This document shows, in pieces, positions 49,166 through 60,060 of a stretch of 64,000 nt of DNA. Under the pieces are notes generated by a model. It was given only the letters and a program-made list of their open reading frames with translations. It searched no databases and was not told the DNA's origin. The DNA is from Psococerastis gibbosa. Its lineage: Eukaryota; Arthropoda; Insecta; Psocodea; Psocidae. How positions within the stretch are numbered: position 1 is the first letter of the stretch; each line of letters begins with the position of its first letter. A program made the translations under genes and the position numbers. The DNA lies in the NCBI GenBank assembly GCA_963971405.1, contig OZ020486.1:22281419-22345418 (forward strand). Reading direction: 5' to 3'.

Positions 49166-49809
49166 TTAGCGATTGGTTGGCAGCAACTCCCTGCATATCG
49201 TCCTCCAGTTTACTCGGTCCTCGATCTTCCTCTTCAGTTCTTGATATGATATTGCCCCTGCGTCTTCTTTTACTTGATCCATGAATTCCTTCTTCGGCCG
49301 TCCTTTCGGTTATTTCCCTCTACTGTGCCCTCGATAATAGTGTGTACCAGATTTTCGTGCCTTAGCAAATGCCCCATCCATTTCGCTCTCCTGATTCGTA
49401 TCTGGGCTACTAACTGTCTTTCTTCCCCGATAGCGTCTAGCACTCTTTCATTTGTCACATGGTCTCTCCAGCTGATCCGTAGCATCCTTTTGTAACACCA
49501 CATTTCGAAAGCTTCGAGTTTCTTTAGTTCGTTATCTGCTATAGTCCAGGTTTCACAGCCGTACAATAAAACACTCCACACACATGTTTTTAGAAATTGC
49601 TTCCTGATGGTTAGTTTTATGTTATAGGATTCCAGAATCTTGGATTTTTTACTGAATGCCACCTTGGCTTGTTGGATACGGCTGTTTATTTCAATCGCTG
49701 AGCTATTGTCTTCTGTTATTGTGCTGCCCAGGTACATAAATTGCTTGACACTGCTGAGAACTACTCTGTCAAGGGATGCATATGCTTGGTTAATGTCATT
49801 CTTTTTCTT
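49166..49809 (-). pseudogene. Non-LTR retrotransposon RT C-terminal region (best preserved)
   Basis: About 200 codons downstream of the RT active site. The minus-strand order is VKQFMYLGSTITEDN (the conserved post-YxDD YLG-TI segment), SVLLYGCETWTIADN, LEAFEMWCYKRMLRISWRDH, VTNERVLDAIGEERQL, RRAKWMGHLLRHENL and then a Gly/Arg-rich NRKDGRRR. A single frameshift near 49300 separates GRRR from KEFMDQVKEDAGAISYQELK and ENWR-like DRVNWRTICRELL, with a stop at 49166-49168. The catalytic domain is missing. This lineage also left the relics at 23.5, 57.7 and 59.3-60.0 kb. TTC repeats (GAA in the sense direction) follow its 3' end. Confidence 0.88.
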
Positions 49810-49925
49810 CTTCTATTATTATTCTATTTTATTTCATTATATTATTTTATTTTATTATATTATTTTAATTTATTATATTATTTCTATTCTAATTATTCTT
49901 ATGTGTCACCTAGTAATAATTAATT
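49810..49925. repeat. Low-complexity TATTA/TTTTA tract
   Basis: A simple-sequence stretch of ATTATTTTATTTTATTATAT type, directly at the broken 5' edge of the retrotransposon fragment. Confidence 0.8.
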
Positions 49926-51572
49926 GAAATAAAATGACTGAAAATATGTAGGTCACACTAAAAAAAGCTAATGCAAGTTGAAAAATTGTGAAGGTTCTGT
50001 ACTTTGTAACAAGAAACAAAATTCCCCAGACAGAAGTAAAAGCACATCCACCAGAACATGCTTTTAGCGCAAGGAAGTAAAAAGTTTGTTTTGTTTATTC
50101 CGAAAAAATATTTTGGAAATTTCTGTGAGTGGTTTAGTTTGCATAAATTTACCCCAGTTTTCTCTGAATGAAGGCTACATTGTTGTGATATATTGTAAAT
50201 AAAATATTTTATAACCAAAGGTCCAGAACACATATTATTTATCAGTTAAAAAGAACCTAATAAGTTTACAGCAAAGGATGTCGCGCTTAATAGAAAATTA
50301 CTGACCCAGCTAGTCTATTTCTTGAATACTCGTACGTTCAGTGCAATCAAAACATTACTACAATCCATGAACCCAAGTAATATTGAAAGAATTGAACTGA
50401 AGAAAAATTGAAGGTGGAGGTTTTGCTATAAAAACATTTATTTTTAAAGAATTATTTATTGAAATAGAAAAAAGTAAAAAAAAAGAAACAAGATACTTAC
50501 GCAAATTCCTAATTCCGTGCTCTTTCCCAACCTACGTTATTTTGCGAAATTTATCCATAAATAATTAACTAGAGCAAAATGGAAAAGTAGTCTTTAAACT
50601 TAAGTCCACCACTCAAAGGAATTAGCACTTGTCGCAAAGGAAAACTTCCCTGTTTTGCAGAAAGAACGGAAAATTCAAGGAAGAGACGAGAAGTAGGGTT
50701 TTCTGTAAGATTTGAAAGCTTTTAGAGGAATCAAGTTAGCTTTCAGCTGCGGCATTAAAGGCCAAGATTTACTGAGTCATTAGGCAGCCTGGAATACGCC
50801 CAAAGAGCCCATCGTATGGATCAAGTTCCTCCTATACCAACATTTCTGGAAGTACATTTTCTGCTGTAACTTGTAGGTAAGCATCCAATATCTTCATTAA
50901 TGCATTGCGTGTTAACTCAGATATGTCACAATAGGAAACCTTTACCAGAGATATTAGTGGGAAGAGTCCCAAATGACAAATATTTATAAAATATGGTATA
51001 CACGAATGAATTGAAATGAGAAAAGCTACCTGCTGACCTTTCGATACCGTACCTTAATGTAAAAAATATCCAATAAATACAAGAGTAAAAAGTAAATCAA
51101 GCCATAAAAAGTGGCATAATTACAAACAAATGTTTTTGACAGCACAAGACAGTGAATTGTGAATTCCATTCCAGTACCACATTAGTATAGCAGGGAATTC
51201 ACACAGATATTTTCAATACATTTTCCGCACCTTCTTAATTTTTATGAAAAATATTTCCCTTTGCATTGGTATTCCACTACAACAACAACAAAACTGCCAC
51301 TTTCATAAAATGTATCAACATTATGAAAAGATGGAAATTCCGTTAACTGACATGTTTGATTTTTTCCCCATTGGCATCTAAAACTAGAGTACTACAAAAG
51401 TATTGTTTATTCATGTTTTTATCAAGCAACTCTTTGTACCAACTCGTCTGACCCGCAAGTACTTGGCAATGTGCAAAAGAATAAATTGCCGTCCCTACAA
51501 TCAATCGGCCATCTTTACGCAGATGATTGATCTGCTTGTAAACTTTCAGTGAAACTAGGAAATCACTGCTAA
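49926..51572. other. No gene recognised
   Basis: AT-rich spacer without a supportable feature. Confidence 0.45.
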
Positions 51573-51861
51573 GGCGGCCATTCCACCGGCGAATTTGCTT
51601 CACTAATTCAAATAATTGTTTAGAGATTTTTTGGTTGGTTTTGTTTTAAGGAGACTATTATGTAGATACTTAACTTAACTATTTTAAATTTAGTTATAAT
51701 ATGGTAGAGACTTATTAATGATGTCAGCTACCATATTATAACTTAATTTATATTAGATAAGTTAAATATCTACATAATAGCCTCCTTAAAATAACACAAA
51801 CAAAAAATCTCAAAACACAAGTGAACTTTAGTGAAGCAAATTTGCCGGTGGAATGGGCGCC
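51573..51861. mobile_element. Foldback MITE with TAA target duplication
   Basis: The left end GGCGGCCATTCCACCGGCGA continues ATTTGCTTCACTAA; the right end is the complement (GAAGCAAATTTGCCGGTGGA then ATGGGCGCC). TAA flanks both sides exactly. Further inside, GTTTTAAGGAG.CTATTATGT, AGATA.TTAACTTA and TATAATATGGTA pair with the other half, so the 289-bp element folds along most of its length. Its outer end resembles family P arm type D. Confidence 0.9.
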
Positions 51862-53842
51862 TAAAGAAAAACTAAAAAAATAAAAATAAACCTCAAACAA
51901 TTTCAAAGATTTCAAAAAAATAATCTTAAATAACTTTCTACAAGTTGCAGCCACCTATAGTTGAAAATTTAAATACTCTACATGAACTTAAACACAAGAA
52001 TAAATACAGTTGTGTCACAAAAGCGAACCTAACAGTCGGCCTAGAATAGTGTATACTAGTAGGTGGAGTATCTTAGCCTAAACAGTCGTAGACGGCGAAC
52101 CTCCTATAAGGGTGAAAACTAGAAGGTGGGAAAGCACGTTAATATCCGGACCTAGCATTGGTCGTTTCCCAAAACCAAAACCTCATTTCCGTTTCATAAA
52201 CAGGCAAATCTAGAAACCCATGACTGTATGCTCTACCTACAGCGTCTCTGAATCAGCAGTAGTCTTATGTCCAAAACTGGATGAAATTAACTTTCATATT
52301 AGAAAACGCAATTTTCCATAAAGCTCTCATTTATCACGTTATTACAAAATTACGTTTGGAATTTGTAATGAAAATCAAAATGAAGAAATTGGACTGTCAC
52401 AATTTAATAACGCCTGGCTTTAAAATATCCCCTGAGTATTTCATTACAGAGCTACAGAATTGAAACACAGCGCTTAAGGACGTGATTTGCATGGAGAATT
52501 ACGCTGGCAATGCTCACCCATATGCTGATAGATCGACTCGATTTCACAGCTTGTTCAACCTAGACTTTCATTAACTGCTGTACTCGACTGTGAGTAGTGT
52601 TTGCAAGAGTTCCGCCAATTTCTCTACACTCTACAGCATTAAAAAGTCTGCTGAACCGCTTTGTTTCCGTCCGCTAGTTCTATTCCGTAATTCAAACCAG
52701 AGCATTGCTAGCCAATTTTCTTTGTTCAAAATTTCAGGGGGAAATGTAACATAGTAATTATAGATTTAATAATAAATTAATCTAGCCTACAATGGAATAT
52801 TTGGCTTCCATTAGTACTGAAGAAGCGTCCCAAAAGATTGTTGGTAGGTAGCATGTGCAATCCTCAACAAACTATGAACACCTGGATAAGAAGAGATAAC
52901 TCTGATGTATTCAATTTACTAATTTACATTGTCTGCCAAGTAGAAAAGAACTAAGTTATTGTATAATAATTGCATCTGCAAGTTGTTGGGTTACATAAAA
53001 ATCAGACACTTCCCCGTTGTGTAGATCTACATGACATGACCTCCAAGGCAACTACCATTCCAGAGTGGCAGCTGAATTTAATAAAGACCCCTGAGTTGAA
53101 CGTGAGTTCCAACAATTTTTGTAAACTATTGCACTTATTACTGTAAATTACAAGAATGTAGAAATTAACATCACAAACCGAAGTTCTGAATAAATTACTT
53201 CCCTCTATTCGGTTATGGAGTCCTTATCCAAGATTTTGTATAAAAGAAACATATAAATAAATTCCCTATTAAATTGCGAAATTTGAAGAAATAACGAACG
53301 AAACAGTTTATGATTTTAACAATGGACAGCAACGCGACATTTGAAATATTGCGATATGAAAGAAGAGGTCGACCATCATTGAGGGCCATCAGATAATGTA
53401 CGGTAAGATCAAACAGAAGTTCCACCGGATCTATAGCAAGAAAAACTGCTATCAACGCTCCATCTTTTCGCTTCAAATAAGTAACATTTCTTTTTTATGA
53501 CGAAAGCTCGCACCTTAAATTCTCGAGGAATACCAGTCGTTACTCATAAGAAAAGCCACTTAGCTACTGCGATAACGCCTTAGCTGTGATAATAAAATAT
53601 TCTTTAGTTGGGAAAAGAAAATTTAAGTCTATCCTAAAATATTTCATAGCATTATTTATAGGCTATTGCCGTTGGCTTTTCTGTTGAACGAATTTATTAT
53701 AACTAAGAAAAATAAACAGAAGAATATGATACAACGCACGACCTCCATTTCATTTTATCTCAACGGAACTTCAACGCGGTGGTTTCAATTCATGGGGTCA
53801 CTCTACGTCTATAGGCTACCTATCTACTTGTATATTTTTTGT
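51862..53842. other. No gene recognised
   Basis: About 2 kb without a supportable gene or element. Confidence 0.45.
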
Positions 53843-54145
53843 CAAACAAAAACTTAGTGTTTTATCAAAACCAGTTATAACAACTATTGAGTCCGAAGTA
53901 CGGTATATCTATTCGTGTTTAATCACAGCCTCATTCTGAGCCCCTATGATATAACTAGAATTAATAAAACCCAAAATAATCGTTAAAAAATTAACTTTGT
54001 CTTCGAAACCCACTGGCGACTGGCGTTAGGTACAAAACCTTGAGCACTCGAAGACACAGTTCATTTTTTAACGATTATTTGGGTTTTACTAATTCTAGTT
54101 ATAGTTGTTATAACAAGTTTGGATAAAACACTAAGTTTTTGTTTG
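53843..54145. repeat. Foldback element with an insertion in one arm
   Basis: CAAACAAAAACTTAGTGTTT, TATAACAACTAT and then AACTAGAATTAATAAAACCC, ATAATCGTTAAAAAAT on the left are mirrored by the right half (ATTTTTTAACGATTATTTGG ... CACTAAGTTTTTGTTTG). The left arm carries about 65-75 extra bases between AACAACTAT and ATAACTAG that the right arm lacks, so they were inserted after the palindrome formed, or deleted from the right. Confidence 0.8.
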
Positions 54146-54897
54146 TTAATTTAAATTAAATACCACGAAGTAACGAGTAATTTAATTTTTTTTTTTTTTT
54201 CAGGGGTAAGAGTTAACAAATATCTTTTTAAATATCAATAGTAGATCAATCAAAAATATTAAGACAAACCGATAACAATATCTGATCATTTTAATGTATG
54301 ATTTGTATGTCTTTTTAACCACAAACAGGCCACAATTAATGTTTTGGATTTGTCAAAAAAAACATTTTTGTTGTAGTCCCTAGGAAGCAGTTCAAGAACT
54401 GTGGCTAACAAGTGTTATTATATATACATCGAAACGTAGAGGAGCATTTCTGTTAATTTAACGGCTATTTTTGACAGTTACGATGGATATTTCCTGCGAA
54501 AATCGACTTAGTACAAAACCGCGTAGTGGGGGTACTCCGATTTGCACGTAACATTTGTGTCAACATATCATTTGTCTTTGGTAAATCGCTGAGAAAACCA
54601 TGTCGCTGAGATTTGAGGATGAAAATCCTAGAGCGAATCCTATGGGACTCTACATGTCCACAATATAGGTAGTATGAAATGAGCGCCAAGACCAGTAAAC
54701 CACCCTTTCCCCACAAGCCGTGGATTTCCCAACATCGGAAGAGACGAACCTTGTCAAAGCAGAGCTGTCTCTTTGGAACCCGCAATTATCAAAATGGGTT
54801 CCGGCAAGCTCTCATGCTAATCAGAAACAGTCGTATCAAGCTGCAAGAGATGGGGGACACATTTTACCATGTATTTAATTTGAAACAAAATGATTTA
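54146..54897. other. No gene recognised; short repeat and T tract
   Basis: About 54160-54205 holds AATACCACGAA..CGAGTAATTTAA followed by a T run, also present at 19880-19930. The minus-strand frame 54465-54785 has no convincing family signature. Confidence 0.45.
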
Positions 54898-55704
54898 TTG
54901 CTTTCCAATTTATACGTAGTATAAGGAAAGCTTTGTGACGGTCGAAATTTTGGATTCCGAGATTTCAACGGATTTACACGTTTTGAGGTCCCAAGAAACC
55001 CAAAATAGTGGTTTTTACGAAATGTCTGTCTGTCGCTCTGTCTGTCTGTATGTTTGTCTGTTCACAAAAATCATACCTCGGGACAATTTTTTTTATTTTG
55101 GGCTAACTCAATTTGGGGGGTTTTATTCTCAAAAAACTCCAAAAAACGTCTAAAAAAATTATTTCTCAAAAACGGCTCCAACGATTTCTTTTAAATTCAC
55201 ATATATTGTAGTCGTTATTAATGTTGATAAAATGCGGGGGGTCGCTTGCCCCTTGATAGTTTGCTTCTGGGGGTAAAAAAATAAAAATAACTCAATTTCC
55301 ATGAAAAATGACCAAAAAATAATTTTTCTGCGAAACCTTTCTATCGATGATTTCTAACTTCAGGCATATTTTAGGTGTTAAATTGAGTAACGAAACCGGA
55401 CAGTTTGCTTTCCCAAAAAACTATTGGGTTTTGTGCAAAAAAAATTTTTTTTGAAAAAATGAAAGCAAATTAACGCTCAAATGCATTGCGTGCCCTGCCA
55501 TTATTGCTGTGTGGTAAGGTGTTGGTCTGACCTATCTAGAATTTACGTCACCTTCTTCAGTGACGTCAGGTGGACCCCCCCCCCCCCCCGTGATATCCGA
55601 AATTTAACCATAAGAAAATTATTTAGCATGAAATTAATCATTTTCTCTCTCTACTAATCGATAAATTGGAAAGCATATTCGAGTAAACTCGGACCGGTTC
55701 TTTT
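54898..55704 (+). repeat. Dispersed repeat family F, copy C (full-length type)
   Basis: Runs from TTGCTTTCCAATTTATACGT to ACTCGGACCGGTTCTTTTT. It matches copy B throughout, including CTTCAGTGACGTCAGGTGGA and the C15 run at 55575-55589 (G20 in copy B). The frame beginning VEILDSEISTDLHVLRSQ is shared with copy A but stops after about 70 codons. The 14-bp sequence GCTTTCCAATTTAT near the start is inverted near the end (ATAAATTGGAAAGC). Confidence 0.82.
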
Positions 55705-55719
55705 TATTCTTATTAAATA

Positions 55720-55890
55720 AAAGGTTAATCGCCAACATGCCAACAATTTATTGAATGTATCTGACCTCTTTAGTCACCTCATTCAGAAACCTAGTCGAGG
55801 TACGACAAGTCTCCGATCGCAAGTTTGTAGCAACTCGCATAAGTACAAGCACGTTACCACCTTGCTACCAAAACCGATTTTAGACAGGTA
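55720..55890 (-). repeat. SINE3-like dispersed repeat, copy 3
   Basis: Matches copy 1 in order: AATAAAAGGTTAATCGCC, GACCTCTTTAGTCACCTCA, GTCTCCGATCGCA and GTACAAGCACGTTACCACC. It begins 16 bp after the end of family F copy C. Confidence 0.6.
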
Positions 55891-56165
55891 GAGAGTATCC
55901 TCTCACATGGGTTAGTTGTAGGAGTGGGCCGAAAGGGTCAAAATTCGCCCATATGGAAAATAAAGACAATTTCCTTTCTTACCTTCACACTTGACCACCG
56001 CTCCATTTGAGCTATTGTGGTCAGCGACATGTCTAACAACCTCGTTTCCCCTACCAGTGATGGTAAGGTATCAATTAGGGTTGGCTGAACCTAACATGTC
56101 GAGATTCGAACCCTGACTTCATATTTGCTCGTTCCGGACATTATCTACCTAGCTAACTTTTTTAA
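55891..56165 (-). repeat. SINE2 (tRNA-derived), copy with recognisable B box
   Basis: On the minus strand an A-box-like GTTAGCTAGGTAGATAATG is followed by B box GGGTTCGAATCTCGAC (56101-56116 in complement), then AGGTTCAGCCAACCCTAAT, CTGACCACAATAGCTC and a GGTGGTCAAG block. The latter parts recur at 60901-61085. The structure fits a tRNA-derived SINE; the outer end near 55891 is approximate. Confidence 0.65.
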
Positions 56166-57263
56166 CTCTCAAGATATTAAGAATAGTGCAATAATAATAA
56201 TTATCTCTTCATTGCAGTATCATACAGATGAAGCCCATTTTTATGAGGCTATGGATAATGAAATAATAATTTTATGGTAGCCTACATGACGGCTTATTGG
56301 CCCATAATCAAACGGACCCTATTCAGCTTTTACTTACACACGAGTATAATAGCACCATTTTTTTTCAATGGGCAAACTACAAATAACCAACCTAACTTCA
56401 TTAACTTCAATCTAGATAACCCACAACAAAGTTTCACATCTATGAGTTCATAACTTCTTGAACTTTCTACGTTAGGTCAGAAGTTGATTGCTCTGAGGAT
56501 CTAAATACTAACTTACTGGGAAATTGCTGAAGGTAAATCAGCTAAATCATCCTTGAATGAGTCAATATTAGCCCAAGAGAAGAAAGGCTTAGACGACCTT
56601 GAAACCTATTAGGCAGAATTACCTACCTACGTGCATGATTACTCAAGGTGAGTTTGTTTGATTTAACATAATTCTCCCCATTGCAGCCAGTACACGTTGC
56701 TTACGTAAATGGCAATGTTGGCTCAGGAAAATTTATTACCTACAGTACATGACATCATTAATAATTATAGTTATTTTATTACTACAATGAGGAAACCTAA
56801 TTTATAGACATTCAGAACTTTCAACTTGATATATCAATAGGCTATTAATAGCACATTATACAGATAATGTAGGTACTAGTTAGTACACAAACTGGTAAAA
56901 TACGTACTTCAACTTTAATTCACTGTTTTGCTTTTCAGATTTTTTATTTTTATAATTGTTTTATCTGAGCAGATTGTAAACAAACTAATCTCAAACTGTC
57001 AATCACTTCACGCTCTATATATATATACTAATCCTGTAGACTAAAAAATATTTACTTTTTCTTCTAGAGGTTATTGGGAGGTATATTGTATATATTCAGT
57101 TCTGTCGCTGGATAAAATGAGTAATAAAATAGGTAATGTAGCAATAAAATGCACGAAGTTAGGCATAGATTGTAACAGCTCCGCTCTGTCCAGTGTTTTT
57201 CTTGATTTCCATCATATACTGTATATATTTAGATATGAATATGAATATCCCGACGAGGATATT
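56166..57263. other. No gene recognised
   Basis: AT-rich spacer with a short TATATATATA tract near 57018. Confidence 0.45.
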
Positions 57264-57506
57264 TGAGTCGTCTAGTATCAAAGAGTATCAAAGTCGCCAA
57301 TGTAATTTTTGACCAATTTTTCAGAAACCACAAAACCTGTAAATACAGTACAAATAATACACTGTATTAAACTAAACTAATAGTTCAGTACCTGTATTGC
57401 CAGTTTAGATTAATACAGTACATGATTTTTACTGTATTTACAGGTTTTACGGTTTCTGAAAAATTTGTCAAAAATTACATTGGCGACTTTGATACTAGAC
57501 TACTCA
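57264..57506. repeat. Foldback element with ~100-bp arms
   Basis: The left arm TGAGTCGTCTAGTATCAAAG ... TCGCCAATGTAATTTTTGAC ... AAACCTGTAAATACAGTA is mirrored by the right arm up to CTTTGATACTAGACTACTCA with few mismatches. The left arm has an extra 10-bp direct duplication AGTATCAAAG. The loop side contains paired TACTGTATTAA segments. No clear target duplication was seen. Confidence 0.85.
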
Positions 57507-57652
57507 TTTCTCTACTAAATGAATTAAATGCATAACGAACGCCATATAACAGAAATTAGAGGATAATATAACGACGAGGCTACATCTTCAATCAAAGATA
57601 ATGTCAGTTTTATATATATGCCATATAATACTACAACAGAATTGAAAGTGCA

Positions 57653-57802
57653 ATCCTAGGTCCTTCTTGATTTCAGCCAGGTACTCCTTCCTCCGTCGTC
57701 CTCCTGATGGATTGGAGCCTTAGAGTTAGACCAAACCTCAATGATATTCTTGAGGAATTCTGCATGTCTCAGATATTCCCCATCCAATTGGCTCTTCTCA
57801 TT
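57653..57802 (-). pseudogene. RT C-terminal relic of the 49-kb family
   Basis: On the minus strand RRANWMG is followed, after a frameshift, by YLRHAEFLKNIIE and, after another shift, by GRRRKEYLAEIKKDLG. These match RRAKWMGHLLRHENLVHTII, the GRRR stretch and KEFMDQVKEDAG of the 49-kb fragment. About 50 codons remain with at least two frameshifts, so it is older or more damaged than that copy. Confidence 0.75.
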
Positions 57803-57856
57803 GATATTGCGGGAGAAGGAATAGGTTAACAAAACACAGGTTCAATGAAATAAATC

Positions 57857-57880
57857 ACCCTAGGCCCTAGGGCCTAGGGT
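57857..57880. repeat. Perfect 24-bp palindrome
   Basis: ACCCTAGGCCCT and its complement AGGGCCTAGGGT abut with no loop, giving 24 bp of exact dyad symmetry built from CCTAGG/GGCC words. Confidence 0.95.
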
Positions 57881-57907
57881 ATACAAAATCCATATGAAGA
57901 ACTTTTT

Positions 57908-58088
57908 TTAAATAAAAGGTTAAATCGCATACAAACAATTTAATGAATGTATCCGATTAACCTCTTCAATCGCCTCACTAAGTCACCTAATGGGTACTTG
58001 TGTCGAGTTACGACACGTCTCCGACCGCAAGGTATGTAGATACTCGCACAAGTACAAGCACGCTACCACCTTGCCACCGAAGTAGCTA
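57908..58088 (-). repeat. SINE3-like dispersed repeat, copy 4
   Basis: AATAAAAGGTTAAATCGC, ACCTCTTCAATCGCCTCA, GACACGTCTCCGACCGCA and CACAAGTACAAGCACGCTAC follow in the same order as copy 3 and copy 1. The GGTAGC-type head lies at the right, so the element reads on the minus strand. Confidence 0.65.
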
Positions 58089-59281
58089 AAACTTAAAGGG
58101 CAGTCACACAGTTAATATCTTAATCCGCATTAGTAGTGAATGCAACCCAGGTCCACGGTTATTATGTCATTAGCATATTCCGTAACCTTAGGCGTTTTTA
58201 ACATAATTTCCGAACAACCACTAATTTAGTAGGTAGGTACTGTCGGACTTTATTTACATTCGGAACAGAAACCCTCCATCAGTAACAGTAGGTATCATTA
58301 GAATATATGGTACACTCACCAATTAAGGTCATTAATGGAAAGGGGGCGGCGGAAGATAAAAAAAAACGATTTTACCGTGGGTGAAGGTGTTATAACTCTT
58401 TCACGTAACATACTTAAGGGTCCGGTATAAGAAAAAAGAGAGTAGTAATATAATAAATATAGAAAAAGTATCTGTGAAAGAGGGTGACAAAACAACTTCT
58501 TCCGTGATAAATCAATCTCTTTTCAATATACCTTTCCATCGGATTTTCTCTACTTTTCTACAGGCACAAACACTCAAATTCACATTCATTGGCCACCTAT
58601 GTTTAGTCCCAAAGTTGTGCCAAATCTTATTCTTATATACACGTCTAATCAAAGTCATGATGAAATAGACCAAACCAAAAGTACAATCAACCATAGTAAA
58701 ACAAGTACAGTTAGGTGGAAGAGAAGCCCTAATCTGGCTGTATCTGTATTTATTAATTTTTTCCATGAAGACTATTATCAAATTGTTGAAAATACATTGA
58801 AATTGGTTCCTGACTACCAATAAACTCCAACAGACGAAGGCTAATGCTTTTCATTTTTGCCAGCCTATCCCCATGAGTATTTTACTTTTTACTTCCAAAA
58901 ACTTATTCAAAGTTTTTCTTCTGGACAGGAATTTTGAAACCAGCCGAAGTTCAACAATCAAACTGAATTCGAGACAAGCATTCCAGCCGGAAATAATCCT
59001 ATTTTCAAATATCAGCTTTCACTTCCTTCTTTTTTTTATTAAAAGAATTTCCTGTGGGGAGAGAACGGGTTCCAGTTTCCCTTCAGTTATTGCATGCTCA
59101 ATGAAAATTATCGAGGTTTTTCACCTTCTAATAGGCGATAAAGCCGCTGCACAGTACTTTTATTTTGTTCTAATATACTGTATTTCACTACATAATACAA
59201 TCCCAAAAAGTATTAACTATCGCCCGAATACAATGGAAAAAACGGATAAATTTGACAAGGCCATGTTACAAAATACTAGAT
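58089..59281. other. No gene recognised
   Basis: The plus-strand frame 58873-59283 (136 codons) is the longest in this part but shows no recognisable domain and runs into the RT relic, so it is not called. Confidence 0.45.
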
Positions 59282-59392
59282 GAGTTGTGGTGCTACAGAA
59301 GAATGCTGCAAATCTCATGGAGAGACCATATGAAACGAAGAAGTGCTTCGTAAACTGAACGACTGAAAAGCTCTTACAATACCTAGATCTAA
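59282..59392 (+). pseudogene. RT relic, left part (interrupted by MITE)
   Basis: Reads LWCYRRMLQISWRDHM, then after a one-base shift NEEVLRKLND, a stop and KALTIPRSK. This parallels EMWCYKRMLRISWRDHVTNE..VLDAIGEE of the 49-kb fragment. The reading is cut at 59393 by a palindromic MITE and resumes at 59847 with RRDTFMGHLMRHES, the next expected segment. Confidence 0.8.
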
Positions 59393-59463
59393 GGCGCGGT
59401 TTCCACCGACCTCTAAGTGCAAAATACACATACGGTGACGTGGTAGCAGATATCATTTATAAA

Positions 59464-59775
59464 GGCGGGGTTTCCACTGACCTCTTATTGCAGAATGCAA
59501 ATGACATTGACGGAAATAGTCTTTAATGTCTGCTACCACGTCAATATCACGCTGACAAACACAACCGAGGTCGGTGGAATCCCAATTTTTCTTTTTATAG
59601 AAATCTATCAAAATGTTTGTACTTAACATATCCCATGACGCCATTTTTTAATTTTAGTTTGTTTGTGATTTTACTGTATGATCATTGATCAATTTTAACT
59701 ATGGCATAGAGTAAAACAAAAATTTCCGTCATTGTCGTTTGCATTCTGCAATGAGAGGTCGGTGGAATCCCCGCC
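59464..59775. mobile_element. Nested MITE (family P, inner type E), itself interrupted
   Basis: Ends GGCGGGGTTTCCACTGACCT and AGGTCGGTGGAATCCCCGCC, arms continuing TTGCAGAATGCAAATGACAT. The core (TATAGAAATCTATC, CATATCCCATGACG, TGTATGATCATTGATCAATT) is the one in 30397-30638. Relative to that copy it carries about 70 extra bases at 59518-59585. Confidence 0.85.
59518..59585. mobile_element. Solo arm of a family P palindrome
   Basis: The segment contains the tip motif AATGTCTGCTACCACGTCAA and ends CGAGGTCGGTGGAATCCC, like the right half of a family P hairpin, but has no left partner next to it. It interrupts the inner type E element just after GACGGAAAT. Confidence 0.7.
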
Positions 59776-59846
59776 TTTACTAATGATATCTGCTACCACG
59801 TCACCGTATGTGTATTTTGCACTTAGAGGTCGGTGGAAACCGCGCC

Positions 59847-60060
59847 TACGAGGAGAGATACGTTCATGGGACACCTTATGAGACATGAAAGCCTTCTCAA
59901 CAACATTATAGAAGGCTGAGCCGAGGGCACTAACACCAGAGGCAGGGCAAGAAAAGAGTACCTAGAAAAATAATTGATGGAGGACATGGAATCCAAGACA
60001 TACTTGGATCTGAAAAGAAATACCGGAAAACCAGCAGGAGTGGAGATGAAAAACAACATG
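59847..60060 (+). pseudogene. RT relic, right part (after the MITE)
   Basis: Frame RRDTFMGHLMRHESLLNNII, EG, a stop, AEGTNTRGRARKEYLEK, a stop, LMEDMESKTYLDLKRN and PAGVEM. It matches RRAKWMGHLLRHENLVHTII, EGTVEGNNRKDGRRR and YQELKR of the 49-kb fragment in order. Two stops and the upstream MITE show it has long been inactive. Confidence 0.8.

Larger units (their letters stand above)
59393..59846. mobile_element. Palindromic MITE (family P, arm type C) with nested elements
   Basis: Arms of about 65 bp (59393-59458 and 59782-59846) are essentially perfect complements: GGCGCGGTTTCCACCGACCT, CTAAGTGCAAAATACACATA, CGGTGACGTGGTAGCAGATA. TAA precedes and TAC follows. The arms are separated only by the inner element at 59464-59775. 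The insertion lies within a retrotransposon RT remnant, so it is younger than that relic. Confidence 0.9.

Noticed and set aside
54465..54785. Possible Jockey RT fragment on the minus strand
   Set aside because: Looked similar in layout to RT C-terminal regions, but no conserved motif lined up in any frame.
58873..59283. 136-codon plus-strand reading frame
   Set aside because: No recognisable motif, Phe/Ser-rich AT-driven composition, and it overlaps the start of an RT relic.
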